A stretch of 64,000 bases of DNA from DASQPR01 sp963727415 (lineage in GTDB: Bacteria > Actinomycetota > Actinomycetes > Mycobacteriales > Micromonosporaceae): NCBI GenBank assembly GCA_963727415.1, contig CAVSGF010000010.1:1-64000 (forward strand). Reading direction: 5' to 3'. The notes under the pieces are model-generated. The model had not been told where the DNA came from and made no database searches. It saw nothing but the letters and a program-made list of their open reading frames with translations. The first letter of the stretch is position 1; each line of letters begins with the position of its first letter. Position numbers and translations under genes: made by a program. This document shows positions 8,518 to 17,903 of the stretch, in pieces.

Positions 8518-8598
8518 TGTCCGGAACGGGACTCGAACCCGTACGCCTTTCGGCCGCCGCTTTTAAGGCGGCTGTGTCTGCCATTCCACCACCCGGAC
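8518..8598 (-). tRNA. bldA: tRNA-Leu(UAA), bldA type
   Basis: The minus strand folds as a class II tRNA. The acceptor stem is GTCCGGG/TCCGGAC, and the anticodon arm is GCCGC-CTTAAAA-GCGGC with anticodon UAA (plus-strand positions near 8563-8565). A long variable arm and a GGTTCGAGTCC T-loop region are present. CCA is not encoded. It reads UUA/UUG. In Streptomyces the equivalent tRNA gene is bldA, which controls translation of rare TTA-containing genes. Identity as a tRNA is secure; a regulatory role is by analogy. Confidence 0.93.
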
Positions 8599-8630
8599 GC
8601 CGAACCATACGGTAACCGCTGAGCAGAAGT

Positions 8631-9965
8631 TTAGCGATCAGCGGTGACTTCCGGAGTGACGTCCGTGAATGGCTCGCGTGGCTGATGCAACTCGCCCAGT
8701 GACACCACCTCACGCTTGAGGAACAGCGCCAGGGTCCAGTCGATCACCACGCGCACCCGGCGGTTCCAGCTGGGGATCCGGGACAGGTGGTACGTGCGGT
8801 GCATGAACCAGGCAGGGAAACCCGTGAGCTTGACGCCGTATACGTGGGCGACGCCCTTGTGCAGGCCGAGACTCGCGACCGAGCCGGCGTACTTGTGCCG
8901 GTACTCACGCACCGGCCGCCGCTTGATCACGGCGACGATGTTGTCGGCCAGTACCCGCGCCTGCCGTACCGCGTGCTGCGCGCTCGGGCTGCACATGGTT
9001 CCGGGCACGTCGGACGAGAGGTCCGGCACGGCCGCGCAGTCACCCGCGCTCCATGCCCCCGGAACCGGCTTGCCATCCGGTCCGGCCACCTGCAGCGTCG
9101 GCAGGCAGGTGACCCGGCCACGGTCGTCGCGGGGCAGATCGGTGCGTTCCAGAACCGGATGAGCTTTGACTCCGGCAGTCCACACGATGGTGTCGGCCGG
9201 GCGCGAGTCGCCGTCGGAAAGCTTGACCACGCCATCCACACACGATTCCAGCCGGGTGCCGAGCCTTATGTCCAGGCCGCGGTTGATCAGCTGTTCGGCG
9301 GCGTACGCGCCGAGGTCGCGGCCCACCTCGGGCAGGATGCGCTGCGATGCCTCGATCAGCATCCAGTGCATGTCGCTCTGTTTGAGTTCGGGGTAGTACC
9401 GCAGCGCGTCGTGCGCCATGTCCTCCATCTCGGCTAGGGCTTCGATCCCGGCGTAGCCGCCCCCGATGAACACGAAGGTCAGAGCGCGACGCCGGGTCTC
9501 CGGGTCGGTCGTGGTGGCCGCGACATCGAGCTGCTCCAGCACCTTGTTGCGCAGGTAGATCGCTTCGCCGATGGTCTTGAACCCGACCGCGTGCTCGCGC
9601 AGACCGGGAATCGGCAAGGTCCGCGAGACGCTTCCGGGAACCGCGACGACGTGGTCGTAGCCGACCTCGCGCGCCGGCCCGACGATCGGCGCGACGGTCG
9701 CCACCTTGCGGGCGTGCTCGATCTTGGTCACCTCGCCCGCCAGCACATGGCACTTGCGCAGTTCCCGTCGCAGCGGCACGACCGAGTGGCGGGGCGAGAT
9801 GTTGCCGGCCGACGCTTCCGGTAGGAACGGCTGGTAGGTCATATGGGGCTGCGGATCGACGATCGTCACCTCGGCGACCCGGCGGCTGAGCTTGCGCGAC
9901 AAGCGCATGGCGGCGTAGAGGCCGACGTGGCCACCGCCGACGACCAGAATGCGAACCGGCTGCAT
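8631..9965 (-). CDS. ndh: Type II NADH dehydrogenase / NAD(P)/FAD-dependent oxidoreductase
   Basis: About 444 residues. The N-terminal FAD-binding motif VRILVVGGGHVGLYAA is followed by a second Rossmann motif, FVFIGGGYAGIEALAE, near residue 165 for NADH, and the late FAD motif GAWSAGDCAAVPD near 295. These match NDH-2, a single-subunit, non-proton-pumping enzyme that passes electrons from NADH to menaquinone. The C-terminal amphipathic region (NRRVRVVIDWTLALFLKRE) is where NDH-2 meets the membrane. The start at 9965 (MQPVRILV) places the FAD motif at the N-terminus; the longer frame to 10061 does not look like protein of this family. Confidence 0.9.
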   Translation of the reverse strand: MQPVRILVVGGGHVGLYAAMRLSRKLSRRVAEVTIVDPQPHMTYQPFLPEASAGNISPRHSVVPLRRELRKCHVLAGEVTKIEHARKVATVAPIVGPAREVGYDHVVAVPGSVSRTLPIPGLREHAVGFKTIGEAIYLRNKVLEQLDVAATTTDPETRRRALTFVFIGGGYAGIEALAEMEDMAHDALRYYPELKQSDMHWMLIEASQRILPEVGRDLGAYAAEQLINRGLDIRLGTRLESCVDGVVKLSDGDSRPADTIVWTAGVKAHPVLERTDLPRDDRGRVTCLPTLQVAGPDGKPVPGAWSAGDCAAVPDLSSDVPGTMCSPSAQHAVRQARVLADNIVAVIKRRPVREYRHKYAGSVASLGLHKGVAHVYGVKLTGFPAWFMHRTYHLSRIPSWNRRVRVVIDWTLALFLKREVVSLGELHQPREPFTDVTPEVTADR

Positions 9966-10094
9966 GATCACGTCATTCAGCGTAGCCCGCGACCGGCTCC
10001 GGCCAGCGGGGACCAGAGTTCCGGGCCTTCTGCGCAACCCATTACCGGAAGGCCGCCACAATCAGGTAATCGCAGCCGGAGGCACCCGTAGCCG

Positions 10095-10691
10095 CTAACT
10101 CCCACCGGTCGCGGGCGGTTCGCCGCCACGCCGGCCGAGCACGGTGAGGTACCCGGCTATGGCCAACGTCACCGCGAGGCCGATCACCGATCCCAGCACC
10201 TGCCTGGGGCCGTGGACCAGGTCAGGCAACTCGGCAACGCCGAGGGCGACCACCCCGGTCAGGATCGTCACCGCCACACCACGGCGGCGCCAGGACCGCA
10301 GCGTCCCCGGCATCACCAGCGCGTCATACGGCAGCACCGCGGCCATGGCGGCCGCCGAGTGCATCACGTAGAGCAGGACCGACAGCAACCACAGCCGCAC
10401 GAATCCGGCACCGGCGCCGTAGTCGACTCCGGATGTGAGCCAGCCGAACGCGGCCAGGAAGATCATCGCGGTCGGTAGCAGGGTTCGAGGGAGCAGTGCG
10501 GTCATCAGCGCCAGGACGGCAAAGCCGAGATAAGCCGTGGGCGGCAGGACACTGGAGAAAAAGCCGGCGCTGAGCCCGCCTAAACCGGCCACACCCACGG
10601 TGAGCCGCATCAAGGCCGGGACCAGGGTGGCACGCCGCAACACCCAGAGGCGGTACTCGATCCAGTCCAGCACGCGGCGCCCGGGGTTCAT
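10095..10691 (-). CDS. Polytopic membrane protein at the end of the DUF58 operon
   Basis: 198 residues with about five or six hydrophobic segments after a basic, amphipathic start (MNPGRRVLDWIEYRLWVLRR). No enzymatic motif is seen. The ATG at 10691 overlaps the DUF58 stop by 4 nt, so it is translationally coupled to the MoxR/DUF58 operon, where membrane proteins of unknown function are common. A TTA codon lies at 10581-10583 in frame, one of few in the window. Function unknown. Confidence 0.75.
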   Translation of the reverse strand: MNPGRRVLDWIEYRLWVLRRATLVPALMRLTVGVAGLGGLSAGFFSSVLPPTAYLGFAVLALMTALLPRTLLPTAMIFLAAFGWLTSGVDYGAGAGFVRLWLLSVLLYVMHSAAAMAAVLPYDALVMPGTLRSWRRRGVAVTILTGVVALGVAELPDLVHGPRQVLGSVIGLAVTLAIAGYLTVLGRRGGEPPATGGS

Positions 10692-12085
10692 CGCCGCACC
10701 CCGCTTGGCGCCGATGCCATCCGCGACACCTGTAGCAACACGTCGTCCAGGCTTCCCGCGCCGGTCCACGTGACCACCGGTACGCCATGTTCGCGCAGGT
10801 GGCCGACCAGGTTCGCGCGCTCCAGCCGGACCATCTTGATCGCGGCCGGGGTGTAGCCGGCGTGCGCCAGCCAGCCGCCCGGCGACGGGTCCTCGGCCGC
10901 GGCCCAGAGCTCTGCCGGCAGCGTATCGACGGCGATCACGGTACGACCGCTGCGGGCCAGGCGCGCCAGCATCGCCGCGCTACGCCGATCGACCAGCGGC
11001 GTCAGGACGACCACCAGCGCGTTCGGTGACATGGCGTTGGCGCCGAACAGCATGGGCGGCGTCTCCAGCCCGGCACGAGCGCGCACATCGAGCAGCCACT
11101 CCAGCGATGCGAGGAAGTGCCGGTGTCCGGTCGACGCGCGCAGCCGCCGCGAGTAGCCCCCGTACTCCAGCAACGACACTCGATCGCCGCGATGCAGGTA
11201 GTGATCGGCTATGCCGGCCGCGGCCCGGACGGTCAGATCCAGCACGGTACGCCGCCCGTAGATGCCGCCCGACCGGCCGGATTCGTTCAGCACATCGAGC
11301 AGTACCACGATCTCCGCGTCCCGATCCGACAGGGTTGCCGCCACGTGCAGTTGCCGGGTCCGCAACGACACCCGCCAGTCGATCCGGCGCAGCCGGTCGC
11401 CCGGGCTGAACACCCGTACCCCGGCCAGCTCGCCACCCTCGCCGGGCCGCCGGGATCGGTGAAATCCGACCATGCCGGCGGCGCGCGGCATCGCGTCACT
11501 GGCTTCGAACGGCTCGGTTTGCGGATGGACCTTTACGTCCACTCCGGGGTGTCCGCCTACCGGGCTTACCAGCAGGCCGCCAGCCGCCACGGCGTGCACG
11601 ACCACCGGTCCCAGATGATGACGGCCCCAGCGCAACGCGTGACCGGGCAACTCGATCTCCACACCGGCGCCCGGTGCGATCCGGGTCGCGTACGGGCGTC
11701 CGCCCGACTCCAGCCGAAGCCACGGCACCGTGTCCACCCACGCCACCACGAGGTCATACGGCACCGAGTCGTCATTGCCGATATCGACCGTGGCACCCAG
11801 TTCGGCACCTTCGGCGACGTTGTTCTCGGGCATGTCAAGGCGCACCGCGGGTACCGCCTGCGGCCGTCGCCAAAGGCCGATCGCGGCCCCGATCGCCAGC
11901 GGCGCGGCGAGCACCACCAAATCCGCCCGCTCGCCGAAGACGGCGCCCAGTAGGAGCACGCCGACCACCAGGACCGTCCGGCCGAACGCTTTGGTCGGCG
12001 TCCACTCCAGCGGATCGAGTTCCCGCGCCGGATCCGGCACGTACTCGGTCCGCCCCAGCTGGTTCGGTATGTAGAGCGGTAACAC
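10688..12085 (-). CDS. DUF58 domain protein (MoxR-associated)
   Basis: 465 residues. Two N-terminal membrane segments (about 33-75) are followed by a beta-rich part, the DUF58 signature near 215-245 (GELAGVRVFSPGDRLRRIDW) and a vWA-like C-terminal fold (VVLLDVLNESG). DUF58 proteins act with MoxR AAA+ ATPases, probably in assembly or metal loading of cell-envelope complexes. It starts 2 bp after the moxR stop with GTG at 12085, which makes TTA (12080-12082) the second codon, an unusual arrangement given the bldA-type tRNA. An alternative GTG 15 codons in would remove it. Downstream overlap with the next gene is 4 nt. Confidence 0.88.
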   Translation of the reverse strand: MLPLYIPNQLGRTEYVPDPARELDPLEWTPTKAFGRTVLVVGVLLLGAVFGERADLVVLAAPLAIGAAIGLWRRPQAVPAVRLDMPENNVAEGAELGATVDIGNDDSVPYDLVVAWVDTVPWLRLESGGRPYATRIAPGAGVEIELPGHALRWGRHHLGPVVVHAVAAGGLLVSPVGGHPGVDVKVHPQTEPFEASDAMPRAAGMVGFHRSRRPGEGGELAGVRVFSPGDRLRRIDWRVSLRTRQLHVAATLSDRDAEIVVLLDVLNESGRSGGIYGRRTVLDLTVRAAAGIADHYLHRGDRVSLLEYGGYSRRLRASTGHRHFLASLEWLLDVRARAGLETPPMLFGANAMSPNALVVVLTPLVDRRSAAMLARLARSGRTVIAVDTLPAELWAAAEDPSPGGWLAHAGYTPAAIKMVRLERANLVGHLREHGVPVVTWTGAGSLDDVLLQVSRMASAPSGVRR

Positions 12086-12087
12086 GG

Positions 12088-13130
<1,043 letters not shown>

Positions 13131-13134
<4 letters not shown>

Positions 13135-13697
13135 AATTCCTCCATCTCGGCCGCCAGGGCAGACAGTTCGCGTCCGGTCATCCGCCGCCGCGCCGGCTCG
13201 GTGACGAATGTCCACAATCGAGGGCCGAGTAGCTCTCGGGCCTGCTTCGGATCGGCACGGCGGTCCACCCCATGGCGTACCCGCAACCGATCGTCAATGA
13301 TCTCGATGATGGCCGGTTGCGTCGCGGCGGCGAACCGCTGCCCGTCCCGACCGGTCCAGTCCAGCCGCAGCTCCCAATGCCGTACCGCCGCTTCCAGCCC
13401 GTCCTCGTCGGCGTGCGGGAGGGCGTGCGTTGCCGGACCGGCTTTCATGGTGTCCGGCAACGGCCGGGCACCGACCCGCTGGACGAGCGCGTAGAGCACC
13501 GACGCCGTCAGCAGTGCCGCGACGATAAGAAGGTACGGAGCCGTGAACCTCAAACTGTGCAGGAAGCTGAGCAGTACGAAAGCGACGATCATGCATCCGG
13601 CGACCGTTCCGAGCACCCGCCTGGCCAGCGGTCGCCGGCGAGGCCGGGCCGGGCCGGCCGCCTCGTCGTCGTAGCTGAGCAAGTCGTCCAAACCCAT
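13131..13697 (-). CDS. Two-TM membrane protein of the MoxR/DUF58 operon
   Basis: 188 residues. A polar, Arg-rich N-terminus is followed by two hydrophobic helices at about 30-75 and a cytoplasmic C-terminal domain of about 110 residues rich in charged helices (ARELLGPRLWTFVTEPARRRM). No known motif is seen. It overlaps the DUF4129 gene (13697) by one base and moxR by 4 nt, so it is certainly part of this operon. Proteins at this position are usually annotated only as hypothetical; I cannot add a function. Confidence 0.8.
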
Positions 13698-14467
13698 CAG
13701 CGGCCACCCCCCGATGGCCGGGGCCGGATCAACGGGGCCGCCACCGCGTCGCCTTCCAGCGGGCCGGAACGGGACACCGCCAGCTCGTCACGGAGCCGGT
13801 AAAGCGCCTGGCGGGCCTGATCGCGCATGGTGGCCGGGATCTCCTGTCGGCTGTACCGGGCGGTGCGGTAGAACTCGGCCAGCGTCGCCAGTACCGAGGC
13901 ACTGACCTGGTGCGCCCGCAGCAGACGGGTCACCAGGTCGGTCGGCGAGTCACCGGGAGCCCGCCCGGTGCCGGCGGTGGCCGCGATGTCTTCCAGCCGT
14001 ACCCAGCAGAGGATCACCGCGGACCTGGGATCGCCATCGTCGCTAGCCAGTTCCTCAATGCCGGCGTCAACGGCGGCCAGGACGGCTTCCCGGCGGGTGG
14101 TGACGGAGGCCGGCCCCCCGCCGGCCGCGAGTGTCACGCGGGTCCGGGACGCATTCTGGATGGCGTGGACCATCATCGCGACGACGAGCGCCAGCGCCAT
14201 CGCCCCGATGACAGCGAGCACCGCGTACTTCACCCAGTCCGGGATGAAGATCAGCGGGTGCTCCCCGCGCCGCAGCACCGAATGCGCGCGCGACGATGAC
14301 GTGATCGACCCGCTGGGATCCGGCGACACCGACGCCCACGGCGCGGCGCCTCGGGGCTCCAACCGGTGCAGGCCTATCGACGACATCGACGTGGCCACCG
14401 CGGCGCCGGCCAGCAACAAGCCGACCGCCAGCAGCGGCACCACGCGGCGCCACGCCTGGCCAATCAT
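13697..14467 (-). CDS. DUF4129 domain membrane protein
   Basis: 256 residues. An N-terminal transmembrane or signal-anchor helix (VVPLLAVGLLLAGAAVA) is followed by a loop, a second helix (about 85-110) and a C-terminal soluble domain with the DUF4129 pattern (AYSRQEI-like ARYSRQEIPATMRDQARQAL). In other actinobacteria DUF4129 genes sit next to moxR and DUF58, as here. The start at 14467 gives an ATGA overlap with the uracil-DNA glycosylase gene; the frame extends to 14485 but the overlap favours the shorter form. Likely an envelope-associated accessory factor. Confidence 0.82.
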   Translation of the reverse strand: MIGQAWRRVVPLLAVGLLLAGAAVATSMSSIGLHRLEPRGAAPWASVSPDPSGSITSSSRAHSVLRRGEHPLIFIPDWVKYAVLAVIGAMALALVVAMMVHAIQNASRTRVTLAAGGGPASVTTRREAVLAAVDAGIEELASDDGDPRSAVILCWVRLEDIAATAGTGRAPGDSPTDLVTRLLRAHQVSASVLATLAEFYRTARYSRQEIPATMRDQARQALYRLRDELAVSRSGPLEGDAVAAPLIRPRPSGGGR

Positions 14468-15225
14468 CTGCCACCCCGTTCCCATCGGAGGTCACGCGCG
14501 AGCGCGATCGCCTGTCCCAACACCTCGTCCAGCATCACGGGGGTGAGGCGACCGGTGAACGTGTTCTGCTGGCTGACATGGTATGAGCCGAGCAGGACCG
14601 GCAGGTGCCCGTCACCGCGCCAGATCGCGCCATGACCGAACCGAGGCAGCGGTCGTGGTGGCCGGATGCCGTAGACGGAGCTTAGCGTCGGCCACCACGC
14701 CGACCACGCGAACGCACCGAGGGCCAGCACGACTCGTACGGTCGGCTTCAGCAGTTCGATCTCGCGATGCAGCCACGATGCGCATTCGTCGCGCTCGCGA
14801 GGCGTCGGCTTGTTATCCGGTGGCGCACACCGGACCGCGGCGACGACGCGGGTATCGAACAGTTCCAGGCCGTCATCCGCCCCGACGCTGGTCGGCTGGT
14901 TGGCCAGCCCCATCCGGTGCAGCGCGGCGAACAGGACGTCGCCGGAGCGGTCACCGGTGAAGACCCGGCCGGTACGGTTGCCTCCATGCGCCGCCGGGGC
15001 CAAGCCCAGGATGACGATGCGCGCGTCCTGGGGGCCGAACCCGGGTACCGGCCGCCCCCAGTAGGTCTGGTCGGCGAAGGCCGCCCGCTTGGTGGCCGCG
15101 ACCTGCTCGCGCCACTCGACCAGGCGCGGACATGCCCCGCACCGGATGCTGGCGGCGTCGAGCGCGGTCAGGTCGGCGCACGAGGGTGCCACCCGAGCCG
15201 GCTCGCCGGGACCGAGCAACCGCAT
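14464..15225 (-). CDS. Family 5 (UdgB-type) uracil-DNA glycosylase
   Basis: 253 residues. Motif A is GLAPAAHGGNRTGRVFTGD near residue 75 and motif B is GSYHVSQQNTFTGR near 215. Cysteines in RCGACPRL and elsewhere suit the [4Fe-4S] cluster of family 4/5 enzymes. The Asp/Asn water-activating residue of families 1 and 4 is replaced, as is typical of UDGb. It removes uracil, and in this family also hypoxanthine or xanthine, from DNA, which matters in a high-GC genome prone to cytosine deamination. It overlaps the DUF4129 gene by 4 nt. Confidence 0.9.
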   Translation of the reverse strand: MRLLGPGEPARVAPSCADLTALDAASIRCGACPRLVEWREQVAATKRAAFADQTYWGRPVPGFGPQDARIVILGLAPAAHGGNRTGRVFTGDRSGDVLFAALHRMGLANQPTSVGADDGLELFDTRVVAAVRCAPPDNKPTPRERDECASWLHREIELLKPTVRVVLALGAFAWSAWWPTLSSVYGIRPPRPLPRFGHGAIWRGDGHLPVLLGSYHVSQQNTFTGRLTPVMLDEVLGQAIALARDLRWERGGR

Positions 15226-15228
15226 CCG

Positions 15229-15915
15229 TCAGCCCAGGTGATCGCGCAGGAAGCTCAGCGACCGGGCCCATGCGCTCGCGGCGGCGTCGGCGTGATAGAC
15301 CTCCGGCCGGTCGTCGTTGAAGAACGCGTGGTCGGTGCCCGGGTAGTCAAAAAGGACGCAGTCGCCGCCGGCCGCCTCGATGGCGTTGCGAGCCAGCTGG
15401 ATCCCCGGGGCCCGGCTCGTCCCGTCGTGCTCCGAGCAATGGATCATGGCACTCTTGCCGGAGTAGTTGGACCAGGTCGGCCTCATACGCTCCCACGGAA
15501 TCGGCGGGTAGAACCCGACCGCCGCGGCGATCCGGCCGGACAGCGTCGCCGACCACAACGCCAGGCTGCCGCCCATGCAGAAACCGATGGCACCGATCCG
15601 CTCGCCGACCGTCTCGGCCAGACCGGCCAGGTAGTCCGCCGCACCGGCGATGTCCCTGGCCGCCTGATCCATCGCCAGACCCATCATCAGCTTGCCGGCC
15701 TCATTCGGCTCGACCGCGTGCTTGCCGTGATACAGGTCCGGAGCCAGCGCCACGAAGCCGGCATCCGCGAAACGGTCCACCAGGGACGTGATGTGCGGGA
15801 CCAGGCCCCAGTACTCCTGAATCACGATCACACCCGGACCGGATCCGCCCGGTGGCAGGGCCCGGTATCCCTCGCTGTGGCCACCGTTGCTCCGGTAGCT
15901 CACCATCTCACCCAT
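15229..15915 (-). CDS. Dienelactone hydrolase family protein
   Basis: 228 residues with an alpha/beta hydrolase fold. The nucleophile elbow GFCMGGSLAL carries Cys near residue 113. The acid is in the HCSEHDG region near 160, and the His is in GTDHAFFND near 195. These match the Cys-Asp-His triad of dienelactone hydrolases. The classical substrate is carboxymethylenebutenolide in chlorocatechol breakdown, but most actinobacterial paralogues act on other lactones or esters. Its stop is 3 bp from the start of the glycosylase gene, so they may share a transcript. Confidence 0.9.
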   Translation of the reverse strand: MGEMVSYRSNGGHSEGYRALPPGGSGPGVIVIQEYWGLVPHITSLVDRFADAGFVALAPDLYHGKHAVEPNEAGKLMMGLAMDQAARDIAGAADYLAGLAETVGERIGAIGFCMGGSLALWSATLSGRIAAAVGFYPPIPWERMRPTWSNYSGKSAMIHCSEHDGTSRAPGIQLARNAIEAAGGDCVLFDYPGTDHAFFNDDRPEVYHADAAASAWARSLSFLRDHLG

Positions 15916-16186
15916 GCTGCTCCCTGTCAGTCGTCGTTGGCTGCGGTTAGCGTCGGTGCGGCCGATCTTTCGATGCCGAAGCTTCGCAAAGATTGTGGCG
16001 CCAGGCAGATCGGGTTAACGGGTAGCCAACCACGAACCGGACAGGTTCACCAGCCGCGCGCGCGGTGGCAAAGATCGCAGCGGGCACGTGTTATTGAGCC
16101 GGGACAGGTGTGCGAGAGCTTGATCGGCCACGTCACTTCGCGGCCGGGCCACGGCATGCCACTGCGCGGCTGAGGCCGCATTTGTT

Positions 16187-17248
16187 TTAGTCCACGAGGC
16201 TTTGGCAGATTCCGTCCAAAATGTCGTGCTCGGACGCCACGACCGATGTGATGCCGGCACGGTCCATGATGGTCCGCAGGATGAGCGCACCGGCGCCGAT
16301 CACGTCCACCCGCCCGGGGTGCATCACGCCGATCGCGGCCCGATCCGTCCGGCTGGCCGCGAGCAGGTCGGCGGTCACGGCGGCGACCTGCTGATGCGTC
16401 ACATGAGCATGGTGAATGCGGTCCGGCTCGTACTCGCCCAGCCCGATGGCGATGGCCGTCACCGTGGTCACCGAGCCGGCCAGCCCGACCAGGGTGGCTC
16501 CCGGCTCGCGCGGAACGTGCGCCAGCGCCCGGTCCACCGCCGCCACGATGTCCGCGGTGGCCGCCTCGATCTCCATCGCGCTCGGTGGATCCGAGTGCAG
16601 GTGCCGTTCGGTCATGCGGACACACCCGATGTCCACCGACATCGCGGCCGCGACCGGGTCCGCGGCCGAAGCCCGGGTGGTGTCGCCGCTGACGAACTCG
16701 GTAGACCCGCCGCCGATGTCCACCACCAGGTACGGGCCGCGCGCCAAGTCCCGGGTCGCACCCAGGAAGGACAGGCGTGCCTCCTCGTCACCGGTGATCA
16801 CTTCCGGCGCCACCCCGAGGGTCGCGGTCACCATGGCGCGGAAGTCGTCGGCGTTGTCCGCGTCGCGGCTCGCCGACGTGGCCACCATGCGAACGGCCGG
16901 CACCGACAGGTCTGCGATCTCGCGGGCGTAGGCGGACAGCGCCACCCGGGTCCGCTCGATCGCGGCCGGCGCCAGCCGCCCGGTACGGTCCACACCCTCG
17001 CCGAGCCGCACGATCTCCATTCGGCGTACCAGGTCATGCTGCTGCCGACCGGACAGGTCGGTGATCAGCAGGCGGATGGAGTTGGTGCCGCAGTCGATCG
17101 CGGCCACCCGCCGGACGTCGCCAGCCGCCTTGTCGGCACGGGCCTCGCCCGCCACCATGTCAACCCGGGCCTCGCCCGCCACCATGTCAACGCGGGCCTC
17201 GCCCGCCACCATGTCAACGCGGGCCTCGCCCGCCACCGGGCTACTCAT
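16187..17248 (-). CDS. ppx: Ppx/GppA exopolyphosphatase with repetitive N-terminus
   Basis: 353 residues. The catalytic ASKHA core starts at VAAIDCGTNSIRLLI, and the second phosphate motif is VDIGGGSTEFVSG. The enzyme removes phosphate from polyphosphate ends or from pppGpp. The first 35 residues are four copies of a 9-residue unit (VAGEARVDM), encoded by a 27-bp tandem repeat at 17139-17240. Three copies carry an in-frame ATG, so translation could begin at several points. The start used, 17248, overlaps the GNAT gene stop as ATGA. The core is intact. The neighbours (DUF501, FtsB, eno) match the usual actinobacterial order. Confidence 0.9.
   Translation of the reverse strand: MSSPVAGEARVDMVAGEARVDMVAGEARVDMVAGEARADKAAGDVRRVAAIDCGTNSIRLLITDLSGRQQHDLVRRMEIVRLGEGVDRTGRLAPAAIERTRVALSAYAREIADLSVPAVRMVATSASRDADNADDFRAMVTATLGVAPEVITGDEEARLSFLGATRDLARGPYLVVDIGGGSTEFVSGDTTRASAADPVAAAMSVDIGCVRMTERHLHSDPPSAMEIEAATADIVAAVDRALAHVPREPGATLVGLAGSVTTVTAIAIGLGEYEPDRIHHAHVTHQQVAAVTADLLAASRTDRAAIGVMHPGRVDVIGAGALILRTIMDRAGITSVVASEHDILDGICQSLVD
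17139..17240 (-). repeat. 27-bp tandem repeat in the 5' end of ppx
   Basis: Three full copies start at 17139, 17166 and 17193, and a partial fourth starts at 17220. They are nearly identical and in frame, so copy-number change would alter protein length without shifting the frame. Confidence 0.9.
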
Positions 17249-17754
17249 GACAACCCCAGGTGCAGCAGCATCCGCGTGTTTCCCAACGTGTTCGGCTTGA
17301 CCCGTTCCAGGTCGAGGAACTCGGCGACACCTTCGTCGTACGAGCGGAGCAACTCCTCGTAGACCTTCGGCGGCACCGGGGCCCCGTCGATCTGACGGAA
17401 CCCAAAGCTTCCGAAGAACTCGGTTTCGAAGGTCAGGCAGAACACCCGCTGGACACCGAGTGCCCGCGCCTCGGCGAGCAGTTCCTCCACGATCCGGTAA
17501 CCGATCTTGCGACCGCGTACGTCCGGATCGACCGCCACCGTCCGGATCTCCGCTAGGTCTTCCCACATCACGTGCAGCGCGCCGCACCCGACGACGGCCC
17601 CTTCATCGGTCACCGCCACCCAGAACTCCTGCACCGCCTCGAACAGGGCGACGGTCGCCTTGGACAGCAGCCGCCGCTCGACCGAGTAGGTGTCGATCAG
17701 CCGCCGTACCTCCCACACGTCGCCGGTGCGGGCCCGCCGGATGGTGACTGTCAT
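17245..17754 (-). CDS. GNAT amino-acid N-acetyltransferase (short ArgA type)
   Basis: 169 residues forming a single GNAT domain. The acetyl-CoA loop is VDPDVRGRKIGYRIVEELL near residue 75, followed by FCLTFETEFFGSFGFRQID. The pattern is that of the short N-acetylglutamate synthases of actinobacteria (Rv2747 type), which use glutamate or glutamine at the first step of arginine synthesis. That assignment is from recalled similarity, not from an adjacent arg cluster. Its stop overlaps the ppx start by 4 nt, so the two are co-expressed. Confidence 0.85.
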   Translation of the reverse strand: MTVTIRRARTGDVWEVRRLIDTYSVERRLLSKATVALFEAVQEFWVAVTDEGAVVGCGALHVMWEDLAEIRTVAVDPDVRGRKIGYRIVEELLAEARALGVQRVFCLTFETEFFGSFGFRQIDGAPVPPKVYEELLRSYDEGVAEFLDLERVKPNTLGNTRMLLHLGLS

Positions 17755-17903
17755 GCGACGAGGTTATCCGCGCCGCTACCGCGCTCCGAGGGCGCCCGGC
17801 CGGAGACGGGTCCAGAGCCCCGATCAGGGGTGTCGGGCATGTGTCATGTCCGCGAGCCGACAGTCGCTTGCTGGGCCGCGGGGCCGGCTACAGCATGTCG
17901 GCT

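Noticed and set aside
17139..17240. CRISPR-like array
   Set aside because: The repeats are directly adjacent without spacers, are in frame and code for a peptide repeat, and no cas genes are present.
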